Assembly: GCA_902806565.1 (NCBI GenBank)
Contig: CADCXA010000025.1
Span: 310,001 to 374,000, forward strand
Source of the DNA: Hypoxylon rubiginosum
Taxonomy: Eukaryota > Ascomycota > Sordariomycetes > Xylariales > Hypoxylaceae
Direction of reading: 5' to 3'
DNA: 64,000 nt
Part shown: positions 42,001-54,921 of the stretch, one piece after another
Layout of the letters: each line of letters starts with the position of its first letter
Position numbering within the stretch: position 1 is the first letter of the stretch
Notes under the pieces: model-generated
Told to the model about the DNA's origin: nothing
Databases searched by the model: none
What the model saw: only the letters and a program-made list of their open reading frames with translations
Position numbers and translations under genes: made by a program

Positions 42001-45000
42001 CCTCCCCTACGCCTGATCTCTCTGATGAGAAGCGGCGTGGATAATGCCGAACCATGCAAATTCGCATCAAAGCTGGCTAACGGAACTCACTTAAAACGGT
42101 AGTAAAAAAAACCTAGATCAAGGTCCTATGCGGCAGAACGGCTTTTATTAGTGACCGGACGGGCCAGACTGCTCCAAGGGCTAAAGTGTCTCGTCCGGTT
42201 GCTGATCTGACCCTAAAGCGGATTTTTTGGAGAAAATTTGGGGTTATGGGGAGGCAGGGAGGGTATATCTGCGTTTTTCCCCAGATGCCGAAGCACCGGG
42301 AGACAGACCATCTCCGGGTATGCGCCATGACGGGCGCGTGCCGATTGGGGGTCCAGATATGGGTAGATGATAGTAGCCAATATCGTCGGTATAGATGTGT
42401 CTCGAAACGATGATAGGTCCCGTCGTCTGCCTTTTTTGGCTGTACTCGAAATTGGGCATATTGGAAGAAATTGGGGAATCCTTATTTTAGGTGGGAATCA
42501 CAGTCTCAGGTCAAGCTGTCAAGTTGAATTGATGTAACAGTAGTGATAGAGCTCCTTGGTTAGGACGGCTCAGCACATAGCGCGGCGCCAGGATGCTCAA
42601 TGAAGTTTAATAGAAAGCCAATTCGGTACTAGCTGAAGGGCCTAAGCACGGATGAAAAAGGGTACACTGGTAGTATGTACGTATTGGCTGACGCTTGTAG
42701 GCGGCTTACATGATACAGAAACAGAAATTGGTCATCTGGTTGTTTGAAGTTGATATTAAAATCTTGCGGTGTGAGACGACGCCAGTCGAGGCTGTCAAGG
42801 TGAAGGATGCGGCTCGGGACTTGATTCGTCAGCTGCTCGGAGAGGAATCAAGCCCGGTTACGTGTCGCAGTCGCAGTTGCGGTCGCTCTCAAAAGCCGGA
42901 GATGAGGTTTCTATATCGAAATTCATACTGTATGTATCAGCTGGCTATGAAAAGCATCGATGGCAATAAGACGCATCGGGCTTGAGAGACAACGCCATCA
43001 AAGCCCGCCGTTCAATTCGTGACACTTTCAAGGATGTTCTCGACGCGTGATGCGAGGAAATTTTGACACTGGCAATGTATCGGAATACATTATTGAGTTG
43101 GAGGCTGATTTGAAGTGAGATCACTTTCGGGCTGAGCCGAGTCGGGTTTGCGATCGGACTGTTAGGAAAAATATGGACTGAAGGGTGCCTAGGTAGCTAG
43201 CTAAAGAGTTACGGATGTCTTACTCTAGAATATTGAGCGAAAATTCGGGGTTCTCCTGAACATATACGGATCTAATGTTGTTAGGAGGTATCGTAACTCG
43301 CGTCACCTAGTCGTGTCCTCGGAGAGCTGATCGTGCTACGCACCTAAGCTGCTAGGCACTGCAGCAGGTGAGTTGGTGCTCTCATCATACCCTTGCCTCG
43401 GTGATATCTTGGCTAAGACGCCATAGCCAACAAGCGAACATTGCACACCATGACATCGAAGAGCGTGGCGTGTAGGGTTACTTTTAAAGCCGTTGATACC
43501 CCAAACGTGCTCTAAGGAACTATCGCTGCCTTAACTGGCTCGGCTAGACAAACCCGACCAGCCCGACATATTCGGCGCTTCGCCCTCTTACCAGCATGAC
43601 AGTGGCTTACACGAATTGTACAGAAACATCTCCCATGCTGGTCATTCCCGCTATGACTGACAGCAAGGAGACGACCCCTGGTTTTTGTGATTCGAATCTG
43701 TCGCAAATAGAAGGCAACAAACGCTGACAGGCTGGATATCAGTGAGCTGGGGATAACCGTTCATGGCTGTCAGGTAATAGGTAGTTCGTACTAAGTCCTA
43801 GTAGGGCAGCCATGGATTTTCTTGGCTAGATAAACCAACCAATCCCGTGCGTTCCATTTATTCATGATGGCCGTTCGCCGCGGAATGCAAAACCGTCTTT
43901 GTACTTCCCGACCTAGCGAGGGAGGTTAGACTGACCAGACTGACCTAGATGGAAGGTAACCTTGATTATTGGCTCGAACCGTGGGCTAGAGTTCCCAGTT
44001 CCCATCCACTGACTTGCATATTGCCAGGCAGAACAATGAACATATGGGCAGGTATGTATATGTATGTAATTGTTCGGAGACGTCCACGAGCATGAGCAAG
44101 GCACTATCACGACCCTATCGGGACGACTCGACAACGTAGACTCCCGATACATACATCTTGTGCGCCATGCCACGTTTTCTTGACCACCGGAAGCGGCCTG
44201 GGGTCAGGAGTTCTAGGCTCCTTACATATCGACAAGTAGTACACCACGTAACTATCCGTACATATGTAAGGATATAAATTCAACCCAGTTGCTGAGCATA
44301 TAGGAGAACCAATGTTCATGGATGAACTGTTAAACTGTACTTTTGCGGCCTAGTGAAGCATTGGCAAGATCCTACCTTACCTACTATGGTGTTATGGGTA
44401 AGTCTTAATACACTGTTATGTCGATGCACTAATTTTTAGCGTTGCAGGGGGGGTAAAAAGATACTTGTGGCTAACTATTTCAGCCTTAATGGTCTGTGCC
44501 AGGCCTGTGAGCTACATGACAGTGTCTTAAAACTTTGGCCTGTAACCATAGTACTATGTTACCAGATCGCCCTCGAGAGGCTATCTTGACTACGTACCCC
44601 AATCCAAGTTTGTCACTGACAAGTGACCCTGATCGACATGTTTTTTGATGACTTGAATAAGCTGCCGCAATGATCTGATAATCTCGTCGACACACCTACA
44701 TATTAGCAAGATGCACAATGCCGTTAGTACGAGGCTTGAAATGTCTACGCACCACACTCATCCTATCTTGGATATTCAGGGACTAATTTACTAACGCAGC
44801 GCCTTTTGATGAGTACGTATGTAAAGGGACGTACATAGTAGCTGCAAGCTGCGATCTTCGGCGGCTACAGCGCGCATTTACGACCCGTAAATGAATGGAG
44901 CCAGCCATAAGACCGTGTACCTAGGTACGATACTGTGGAAATTTCCCACTTACATGTAATTAACCCAGCTGGGTAGAGATTAGCAGAGCCCGCATCTTCT

Positions 45001-45206
45001 TAGTCTCGTCTGCCATTTTTAGTCCGCGGCGTAGAGGAGGGACCCTGTATCGCTCGTTTCGAGAAGCAAACCTCACTTTTGCCTTGAGATGTCAGATGTT
45101 GAGATCATTTATGAGCGCTTCTACGTCGCATTCCTCTAGCGAGAGGCGAGAGGAACAGATGAATATTAAACGCATCTATACCCAGATAAAAGTGCCTCAT
45201 TCGCGG

Positions 45207-45232
45207 GACTGAGGACTGAGGACTGAGGACTG
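45207..45232. repeat. 7-bp tandem repeat (GACTGAG)
   Basis: Three full units and one partial unit of GACTGAG stand in a row. Confidence 0.9.
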
Positions 45233-45669
45233 GATGATTAGGTATTTCCTTGAACCCGAGATGTGTACCCATTTGGTCCATCACTACCAAGTAGATGAAT
45301 TCCAGATTGCCCTTGTTACCATAACGCTTTATATCCGGAGAGAGCCATTGGCCTGCGCGGAACCCCTGCGGCGAACATATAATAATAGCGTGCACTACGT
45401 AATTTGTATATATGCGTCTATGCTCGGGGGGATGGTGTGAAGCGCCAGGAGAATGCGACATGGATGATTGGGATGTCTCTCTTGCTCGAACGATGCTTGG
45501 CTGGGTGACCGGATACAGTTATACTTAGAGCAGAGAGCAGCCCAAGGGCAGGCCAATCAAAAAACAGCAACTGACTGGCAGACTGGATATGTCGCATCCC
45601 AACGCTCGAATGCAAGGCCGCCGGGATCGCAAAGTTCGATCGACTCATCCGCTTGCTGTTGCTGGTGCA

Positions 45670-45745
45670 CCTACATACCTACATACCTACATACTACATA
45701 CGCATGTGCATTACATGCCATGTATGTACTGTATGTACTGTATGT
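45670..45745. repeat. Self-complementary CTACATAC / GTATGTACT array
   Basis: Repeats of CTACATAC on the left are followed after about 25 bp by repeats of GTATGTACT, so the two halves can pair as a long imperfect hairpin. Confidence 0.8.
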
Positions 45746-46102
45746 CTTCTAGAATGCAGAAGCACGATTGGACGAACGGGGCAAGGTGCAGATGGTAGAT
45801 AGGACCGGACTGGTCGAGGTAGCAGAACAATGATGTGCCTGCAGGCCGCTAGCAGACCGAAGAGAACTACCAGATTTCGCCTGCCTACCCATAGTAGGAC
45901 ATTGACGAGACAGCGAGGGCCCGACGTCTGTCGTTGGAAGGACATCTATGGCCTATGGATGAGGACCGAGGACCCATCATAGTATCATAGTACTATGTAC
46001 GCTTGCCCCTCGGTCCCTTTCCAGCCCCTTCTGCCCCTCCAAGGGTCCTTTCTCTCGCCCGCGCGCGCGAAGGCTGCGAGGGTACATAGCTGCTGCATAG
46101 TA

Positions 46103-46147
46103 GGGGAGGGCTGTTGGAGCCTTGGGGGCTTGGGGGGGCTTGGGGGG
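46103..46147 (+). other. G-tract cluster, potential G-quadruplex
   Basis: Tracts of 4, 3, 5, 7 and 6 G lie within 45 bp, separated by short loops (CTT between the last three). The pattern meets the usual G3+N1-7 rule only in part, because one spacer is 13 nt. Confidence 0.6.
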
Positions 46148-46800
46148 AGAGGCTTGATTTCAAACCAGACCAGATTCGAATCGGTTACCAAGTTCCATTT
46201 CGCCGAGTTCGCTCCGTTGCAGGCTTGATAGAATAGGGTATGTATCTGAAGATCACCCCATTGGTAGAGATGGTTTGTTTGAGAGGGCTGACGACGTTCG
46301 TACCTAGGGACGTAGGGAACAAAGACGAAACAAACACCCAACCAAAGCCCATCTCCTAACAGTCTCGCAATGTATATAGCTGGTATCGAGTTATGTATAA
46401 AAAAGCAAAAAGCAAGTCGTTGGAGAGTGATATCCGAAACCTCGACCTCTAACCTCCAACCCCCAAACCAAACCCGTTGACCGCGCAGTTGGATACGCCT
46501 TACCACGACGAGCAAACAAGTGGTGCAAAAACCTCAGCCGAGAGCTGGTGGAATGGGTCGAGACGTGGATGCAACCCGACTTTGTGAATCATATTCGGAT
46601 TGAAAAAAAGGCAACCCAGATCTTGTGCGAGTCCCTGTCGGCTTTAAGGATACTTCCGGTACAAGTATAGTCTACTTGATATAGATTTGCATCTTGTGAC
46701 CTGAACCCACTCCCCGCTGTGGATTGGGCTCCGGCGGTTCTACCCTTGAGGGCCAATGAGACACGGCGCGAGGTGCTATACCCCTGTTGAGCAGGCCCTT

Positions 46801-46846
46801 GTCAGTGTCCGTCAGTGTCCGTCAGTGTCCGTCAGTGCCCGTCAGC
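46801..46846. repeat. 10-bp tandem repeat (GTCAGTGTCC)
   Basis: Three perfect units and one to two diverged units are present. Confidence 0.9.
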
Positions 46847-48072
46847 GAGCACGATGCCCTGAAATCGACGGCTGGCCCATGTGGGAGATCAGCCCACTGA
46901 CGACGGCTAACACCATGTATAGCCTACGCGGTCTCGTAGTACTTACCAGCAATTTTATCCGTATCAAGTGACCTGCTTAGCTGATTCACTGCCTGCTACT
47001 AACCAGCTAACAACTTTTAGCTGCCCTGAATCTCTGAATCTCGGTACGATGAAATCACACTGTGGCAATCGGCCGGCGTTTTGCCTTCACTGTCCTGACT
47101 GTGACTGACTGTTCAGGCATTTAGCAGCGAATGACCCTGACCCGGTCCTGCGCTACCCGGTTTGATCTTTTCTTCTAGGCTTAGGCTTAGGCTGTATTCT
47201 TGTCTTTTTGGGCTGGTGGCTCGCAAGTTTTTGTTTCCATCTTGCGACGCTTCGTCAACATTGCTTTGTTTCCTTCTTCATCCTGTCTTGAACTTTTTCT
47301 TAATTCTTTCTTTTCGGTCTGGTGACTTCGGTATTTCGCCAATTGGGGACTTTTTACTTCGTTTTATATCTTTCCCAAGTTGGGATTGTCCATTGCCCAT
47401 TGTCTTGTTGTCTCGTTACCGAATTGCACAGTATGACGGCAAGACTGTAAAATACAAGACCAAAATACCTTACCAGATACCAGATACCTTGCCTCCTAGG
47501 ATAGATTACAGGGGATTATGCGACAATCGATACGAACGTTCCCAGTCCCAGTTCCCAAGCTCCCCTCTTAGCTTAGCTGGAGCTTCTGCACACTGCCCCT
47601 CGAGCCCCTCCAAACACAAGAGGTACCTAGCTACCTAGCTACATGCTCCTACAAGCTAAACCCACTACTTGTACGCCTAAATAACAGTCCTCAAGTGTAT
47701 TAGCCAATCCACTGCCCACGAAACCCACCAATCCACCAATCCACCCCGTTTAATTCAATTCCTTTTCCCAAGGCCCGCCCATCCTCCCACCTCCAAATCT
47801 CCCCACCACCGCCCACCAACGTCTACCGTCCACCACCAACACGAAACAGAGAGCATAGAGCATAGAGCAAAGCTGAACTACATACGTTCCTTTCAAGCTC
47901 AATCGCCCTTTGCTTCCTACTACATACGTCCGATCCTCGACTCCCACCGTCGATTCAAACCAGGGAAAACAATTGCCAACTGCTTGTTTGCTTTCCACTC
48001 TAGCCTCCAAGAGTCGACGGTTGGATTCCCCTCCTCTTCCGAGCCTCGCGTCTCGCTCCTCTCGAACCAGTC

Positions 48073-51000
48073 ATGTCCAACCCGTCGCCGCCCGCTGCAG
48101 TCTCAGGGAACAATGCTAGCAACGATGACTCCGGTATGGCTCTCCCACCCCTCCAAAAGGAGCTTTCTATTGCCCCTCCATGTCCCCATATCCATCTCCC
48201 ATACAATTATCTAGCTTCGACGATCGTTAGCTACGCCCAAGACCGTTGTCATTGTCATTGTGTTGTAATACCATCTTAGTTTCTCATGATATACCCACGA
48301 AGCTACGAATGTGACCAACTGACTCCGGTGACTGACATTGATTTCTACCTAAAGCCTCGTCCATCACGGTGAACACCACCGCCGCTAGTGCTCCCGCGCC
48401 TTTTCCTCCGCCCAAGACCGACAAGCCTCGTCCTCACGTCTGTGCTACCTGCCAACGCTCATTTGCCCGATTGGAACACCTGAAACGTCACGAGCGCTCC
48501 CACACCAAAGAGAAACCCTTCGAGTGTCCAGAATGCACGCGATGCTTCGCTCGACGAGACTTGCTCCTGCGTCACCAGCAGAAGCTCCACCAGACGACGA
48601 CCCCCTCTTCGCGTCCTCGAAACCGTCGCGAGAGTACCAGCAGTACGGCCACCCAGAGCCGAGCTCGAAAGAACAGCGTTGCTAGTGCAAATGCCGCGGC
48701 CGCTGCCGCTGGGAATGGCTCGATGAGGCCCCGCGCAAACACTATTAGTCATGTAGACGGAAACCACATGCATATGATCGCTGCCGCGAACGCCCAGGTT
48801 GCAAGAACCCAACATCACATACCTCCGACCCACAGTCGCCATCAGAGCCTCGCGGGGCTGCCGCTACACAATGTAGACCACAGCTTTGCTGGCATGTCCT
48901 CGGTTATGGGGCATAGGGGCATGAGCCATGGACTGCCGAGGCTGGAGACACATAGCATTAACAACATGGACTTCAATGCCGGCCTACGTACGGCGCCTCC
49001 CCTAGCCTTCCAGCCCGAATATGACTTTGAAGGGCTGCTATTTGGCCAGCCTGGCTCGACCATAAACCCGAACGCGCTTCATTATACCGAATCTCCACAC
49101 TCCATGTCCTTGGATCCTACATCCCCTTTTGGCAATGCTATGGCAGACATGTCTACTCCTAACCAGCATATTGATGATAGCTTTGATTGGTTAACAGGGT
49201 TCGAGCATCAGATGTCTTTCAATAACCCAACCGAAAATGCCGTCGATGGGTCGTCTCCGTCTGCGATGAGCACTACTAGTCAGAGTGGAATCAGCGACGT
49301 GATGCTTGATGGTTCCAACCCTACGACTGTGGCGCCCGCGTCTACTTCCATATGGCAGCCAAGCCTGATGGGTCCTCCCCAGATGACGTCCTTTTCCATG
49401 GATATGAGCGGTACGGTTTTCCCGGACCTGCTGAATGGAGCTCCAGTCTCTCCACAACCGTCGTCCCAGAAAAATGCGAATGATATCTACTTCTCAACGC
49501 CGCCCCCATCTATGACTTCCCTGAGTCCCTCCATAATGCCGGGTTTGGCCGCACAGAATATGAACCAATCACTCAACTTTGGTGGCGGTCCGGAGACGCC
49601 CACTTCCATCGGCGGTAGCCATCAAGCACACTCTCCAGTGTCGACTATTACAGATACAACACGAAACGCGATACTCGGTGCCCTGTCTCAGTGTACGCCA
49701 TTTGGTGGCCGTAAATACTCTTTCACTTCGCCTCACTCGCCTATGTCGCCGCAGTTCCCAAATAACCAGGATAACGCATCTGACACCGGTAAGAACTTAC
49801 CTAGCACTCAGGATTTGCAACGATACGTTGCTAGTTATTTCCGCTACTTCCATCCTCATCTTCCATTCTTGCATATTCCTACGCTTTCATTTGATACCCC
49901 GCCCAGTTCGGGCAACGGACGATCGAACACTGGGGGTGGGAGCGGATGCCTCGTGCTGTCGATGGCTGCCATCGGTGCTCTGTACGAGATGGAGCGCACC
50001 CAGTCTAAAGAGCTCTTTGAGATGGCGAAGAAGATGATTCAATTGTACCTGGAAGAGCGAAGGAAGGCTGATATGCGAAAGGCCGAGTCCCGCCGAACTC
50101 CATCATCTGACCAGGGATCTCACGGATCGGAGACTTCCATCCACACACCGCTATGGCTTGTGCAGGCGATGCTCCTGAATGTTGTGTACGGGCACAACTA
50201 TGGCGACAAGCTCACAAGCGATATTGCCTCAACCCACTCAGCCGCGCTAGTCAGTCTTGCTCAGGCAGCCAATTTACTTCGACCCATGAAGATGGATTCA
50301 GCAGAGGTCCAAGAAATCCAAGCCAGTGATGCCGAAGGCAATTGGAATGGATCTATCAAGCCTGAGTCTGAGGACCAGGCTGAATGGTTGAGATGGAAAA
50401 CGATGGAAGAGCGAAAGCGTACTCTCTACTTTATCTTCATCCTCTCGAGTCTCTTGGTGACGGCCTATAATCATACACCAGCACTGACAAATTCCGAAAT
50501 ATTGTTGGATCTCCCTTGCGACGAAGAATTCTTTGCGGCTGAAAGCGCGGCCGCTTTCCAGCTCAAAGGCGGTGTACGGGTAGCTGGACACAACCGGATG
50601 ACTTTCCACGAGGCTTTGGGTGACCTGCTTCGTACTAACGAGAAGCAGCAGAAAATGGCATTTAGCAACGGACAGCAGCCATTGGGCTCTGCGGGTCAAA
50701 TGAACGATATCCCACCAAGCGAGCTGAAACCCAGCACTCTTGGCTGTTTGGTATTGATTACCGCGCTCCATAATTATATATGGGAAACTCGCCAACGTCA
50801 TCATAATAAGGTGTGGACAAATGAAGAAACTGAGAAGATGCACCGTCACATAGAGCCAGCACTTAAGGCGTGGCAATCGGCCTGGGCAAGCAATCCCCAT
50901 CATAGCCTGGAACGCCCAAATCCGTTTGGCATGGGTCCATTGTCAGCCGACGCCATTCCTTTGCTTGACCTAGCTTATATCCGGCTATTCGTCAACATGT

Positions 51001-51877
51001 CTCGAGCTAAAGAAAAGTTCTGGCAGCGTGATTGGGATGGCCTAGCCGATGAGCTCTCTCGTGGCACTGAAGTTGTCCAGCATGCAGAGCATTCCCCATC
51101 GTCGAACGCAGAATCGGGAACGGATCCGTCTGATATGTCTGCTACGAGCTCGGTGTTTATCGACTCGCCCCCTACGCAGTCGTCATCCCCCGAATTCTCA
51201 GCGCTCAAGTTTACGTCTGGTCTTGCACAATCTCAATCCCAACCCCAGAACTCCAACACCCGAATAACCACTCGCCGCGAGAAGCATCTTCGCAAGGCAG
51301 CCTTTTATGCCGCCGATTCCCTCTCAATGTCCGACACCATGTCTGACAAGTTAAGGGGAGCGTATGCCGAATTTACTAGTCGGGAGCTTCCCGTGCAATC
51401 CGCAATGTGCTCCTTTGATTGTGCACTCGTTCTCGCAGAATGGATTGCCACGCTGCAGGATCGTGTTGGGAGGTACTTGGGTGTCCTGGGCAAAGATGAG
51501 GTTGATATGGGGGGCGTTCCCGCTATCATGCTTCTCGAGGACGAGGACGTCAAGCTCATTCACAAGATACAGGAGCTTCTTTCGAGCGCCGAGATGAAGA
51601 TGAACGTGGACATCGTGAGCGGCAATATGAACGGTGGTATTGAATCTCGCCTTCAGATGGATAGTCATGGATTCGCAGCCAGGATCCTACAGGTGACAGC
51701 GTACATGCTTGATAAATCCGCTGTCTGGCCAGGTAAGTGTTTGAGCAGCTAGTTCGGCCGCCTCCCTTGAGACCTACTAACTGGGCTTTAGTACTCCACC
51801 TGATGGCGCGCTGCCTCGATAGTCATGCACACTTAATGGCAACCCGGGCAGACAAATCGCTCATGGCTAGTGAGTGA
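48073..51877 (+). CDS. Large C2H2 zinc-finger transcription factor with fungal_trans-type domain, three exons
   Basis: Exons 48073-48133, 48355-51732 and 51792-51877 join in phase to give 1174 residues. The first exon supplies [20 protein letters not shown]; the 221-nt first intron ends at an AAAG acceptor. Two adjacent C2H2 fingers follow near residues 50-105: [23 protein letters not shown] and [25 protein letters not shown] basic stretch (RPRNRRES) comes next. About 400 residues rich in Ser/Asn/Pro/Met come next. The fungal-specific regulatory domain starts near [19 protein letters not shown] and includes [20 protein letters not shown] and [20 protein letters not shown]. The last exon adds [23 protein letters not shown]. 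Proteins with this layout are nuclear regulators. The target genes are unknown. The long upstream desert suggests extensive cis-regulation. The unspliced middle exon lacks an ATG at its start, which supports the upstream exon. Confidence 0.9.
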
Positions 51878-54496
51878 ATTGCAAACTTCGGTCCGACGAA
51901 GTTTCAAACAGAATCCGTGGTTCCGTCTTCCAGCTGTACGAATACATTTAAATAACCGGCCGTCTTCAATATTCTTTAGTCCGATCGCGATAATCAGTAG
52001 TTCGTCTTCGTACTCTGCAAGAGTATGTCTTGCATATGGAGGTACAACCAGGCTATCGAACAGCCAACGACCGTCGGGGACCCTTTAGATGTGGATAAGA
52101 TTCCCTGAACAGCTCAGTCATTAAATATACCAGGCCGGTCTTACTCAGTCGTAGTACCGTCTCGCAAGGTGGATTCGATGTGTTAATGCGGCAGATTTGG
52201 AACCGAAAGTCACAATCCTTTGAGAAAAGAAGAAAAAAAGAAGTGATTAACAGTTGGAGGTGTCGATGAGGTGTTTGGAGTTGCTGTTTCTCAAGACGTC
52301 GTTTATTATTGACCATCCAAATTGGTCTCGATATTTCTCAACGCTTCGAGGTAAATGATAGACTCGAAGGAATAACGACATTACGGTACGATGCATGATT
52401 TACGCGCATAGGACGATTTCCATGCCCCCCTTCCGAATGCGAAACAGAGGACATGTTGGACATGCCATGGAATGAAAAAGGACGGGGATGCGTAGATCGA
52501 TTTCTATACCCTGAAGACAAAACAAAAAGGGTGCGTGGGAGATGTGCTGGATTGGGAAAAGAAAAAGATGGAGATGGGAAGATTATGAAAAAGGGGAAGA
52601 GAAAATTACACGTGGCTCAGGTAATGAATGAAGCTCTGAGCGGCGTCATGATCATCACAAAAAACTCGATCGACCGTCAAAAGAGGTGGTAGTATGATAT
52701 CCGAGCTTAAGCGTTTTCAGTTTCGCTTTCAGGCATTGGCTAGTACATGCGGTAATGCCAGTCATCGGGCGGCATCGTACAATGTCTGTCTGGCTGCCGA
52801 GAACCCGGGAGGTCAACAATAGATGTATGTGGCGGATTACGCATTTTCTTGGCTAAGCCAGCCAAGGATCGACTTGTGTTTAGGGGAAAGGGGGGAGGTA
52901 GAAAGCATCGAAGGATGCGGCGCGGTATCAGAGATCACGAGAGGCCTCTTGTCGTCACGCTCGAGTCGCCTATGTCACAAAGTGACGAAATCGCAACTAC
53001 CTACCTTACTACTGGTTACTAGTAGCAGTTAGCGATGAATATTCTTGTCTATTCCTGTTTTCTAGGAGTTACATGGTTAGGGAAGAAAGGGGAGAAAGGG
53101 GGTGGGGGAAAGGGTTCGGTTGTCCCATCAGTCCGGGTGTCTATGTTTATTAGATCCAGAGGCGGACTGAAAGAAGTTCGTTTCGGGCATACACGTGTGT
53201 GGTCCCCATAGGCTTGATCCAAAAGGGCTATATAGATAGGTCGATGAGAAAAAGCGTATGCGAAGCGGCGTTCTTTTCAACTTGATAATGGGGTATTGCG
53301 TGTGCTAATCTCTGTGAGTTGTGTGACTCGTGCTTGAGCATTTCACGGGATTTAGGAGAGACTTCGACCATCTCTTCCATAATAGTAATGCCCGCTTTTA
53401 GCTTACCTACTTCATATGTAGGTGAAAAGGTGTTGTCTTGAATTGCCCATCTTCCTTCCGACGGGTGGTGATTGAAGGAATGGATAGGGGTAATTATGAT
53501 ACCTACCATGCTCCTAGCGATCTCCTTCAACTCATCGGGCCCTGCCCCGACAATCAGGGATCTCTAATGCGCACATCTAGAGACGATATCCATGTTTCTC
53601 CTTATGGTTCGCCGCAGTGGTGCAACCCCAGAGACGTGGTAAAGGGGCTGCTGGCTTGGCATCATGTACTGCCAGCGACAGAAATATGCCCCTTAGTTGG
53701 AGGTCTTAAACTGACTCGGTGTCACTAAAGAGAGGCAAATACATCCGCGGCGCATGCTTGGATAGCGTGGGGTTGATGTTGAGTAATAGAATAGGAGTCA
53801 ATTAGTACGTTAAGCTCTCAGAAGTCATATGCACCGATGGCATACAGGTTATCATTAGTCCTAGCTATGGTGAGCATCTTCTACGCAGCGGTAATAACAG
53901 CACGTTATGATCTAAGCCAAGTTCAATCAGACCTACCACACACAGCGTGTGGTGTGGGCTCACTAATGGTGAACTTCCGTTTCCCACAAGGTGGGCTGTC
54001 GACCTTGGATAGCTAAGACTATTGAGTTAAGAATCGTTAGAGCTTTCACCGGAAAATCCATGAAACATAGGAACTATCACGTAAAGGTATGTTGTGCTTG
54101 AAGATACGATATATGGGGTGGGTTACTTAGGTATTGTATTATGTACAAAATATAGGAACCTGACAAGAGAGGGTGTTGAGATCGTAGTGGCTATCACCTT
54201 CGTCTTCGAACTGTAGTTATAATTCTCGTGCCACCCACCCCCCCTTCGGCCCAGAATCCCATGTAGACATCTAGTATCTAGTACAACGTAGCTCAACATG
54301 ATTCATACAATGACTCTCTCACTGTGCCACAAGATACAAGATGATATACATAACACAACCACACACCACCACACATGCATAGAGAAGAAAGTCTGGGGGG
54401 GGAGTCCGACTTGGATGTAGTTGTCCTACTCCCCACAACTCCCCGCATGATTCGTTGGCATGCCTTGACGGAGCCGACTTGACCTTCTGCGCGCGT
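51878..54496. other. Intergenic
   Basis: No supported gene. A purine-rich tract with GAAAAAG repeats (52545-52610) and a G-rich tract (53080-53116) are visible. From about 54350 the base composition shifts toward GC. Confidence 0.5.
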
Positions 54497-54921
54497 TTAG
54501 GCCGTCCTGAGCGCTTTCTCCGACGCCCAGAGGCTCCCCGTTAGGTGTACGAGTGAAGCCCCTGGGCGTCCTTCGCGGTGTAGAACTCGAAGCGGTTCAC
54601 CTCGTAGAAGGGGCAACCCGCGCCCCGCCCCCCTACTTCGAGGTCCGCATAGATCCCCCCTACCTCGAGGTCCGCATAGATGGCTCGACGGGTTCCCGGG
54701 GCCGGGGGGGGGGGGGGGGGGGGGACGGTACGAGTTGGATCGAGTGTTGGTGCTGTACGAACAAGAAAGGTTAGCAAAGAGATTTCGAGGAAATCGCCAG
54801 AATAAACGGGTAGCCACGCGGGATTCTGATTGCGGTTTGGGTTGACTCACCTTCGCCGTCGCCGGTAAAGTGCCGGAGACTTCGTAGGAAATAAATCCTT
54901 GTGCGTCAAGTTCACTGCGGA
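54497..54921 (-). pseudogene. Family copy A: SELDAQ exon, intron and proline-rich exon, probably decayed
   Basis: Read on the minus strand, an exon with FRSELDAQGFISYEVSGTLP (from 54921) ends at a GTGAGT donor at about 54850. The following intron, closed by a TACAG acceptor near 54753, is clearly related to the one in copy B. The downstream exon contains a run of 21 C (54704-54724), which makes the frame uncertain. One frame gives proline repeats and two copies of IYADLEVGG from a 27-bp tandem duplication, then VNRFEFYTAKDAQGLHSYT and a stop; another stays open to 54497. The phases on the two sides of the intron disagree for the SELDAQ frame. Decay or a sequencing slip in the homopolymer are both possible. 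Confidence 0.4.
54704..54724. repeat. Homopolymer of 21 G
   Basis: An uninterrupted G run on the plus strand lies inside a GC-rich candidate exon; its length is a likely sequencing or replication slip site. Confidence 0.95.

Larger units (their letters stand above)
36079..48072. other. 12-kb gene desert upstream of the C2H2 regulator
   Basis: No protein frame here has recognisable domains, signal peptides or consistent exon structure, and no further tRNA was seen. It contains TACCTAGGTA palindromes (37977, 41925, 44918), short tandem arrays (45207, 45670, 46801) and a G-tract cluster (46103). The last 900 bp become C/T-rich, with an AGCCAATCC CCAAT-like box near 47701, and probably contain the promoter and leader of the 48-kb gene. 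Confidence 0.55.

Noticed and set aside
45985..46515. 176-residue minus-strand frame
   Set aside because: No domain. It covers the G-tract cluster as proline repeats, and no homologous family is recognised.
47162..47638. 158-residue plus-strand frame before the C2H2 gene
   Set aside because: It translates a C/T-rich stretch into Phe/Leu/Ser-rich sequence without domain, and probably belongs to the promoter or leader of the C2H2 gene.
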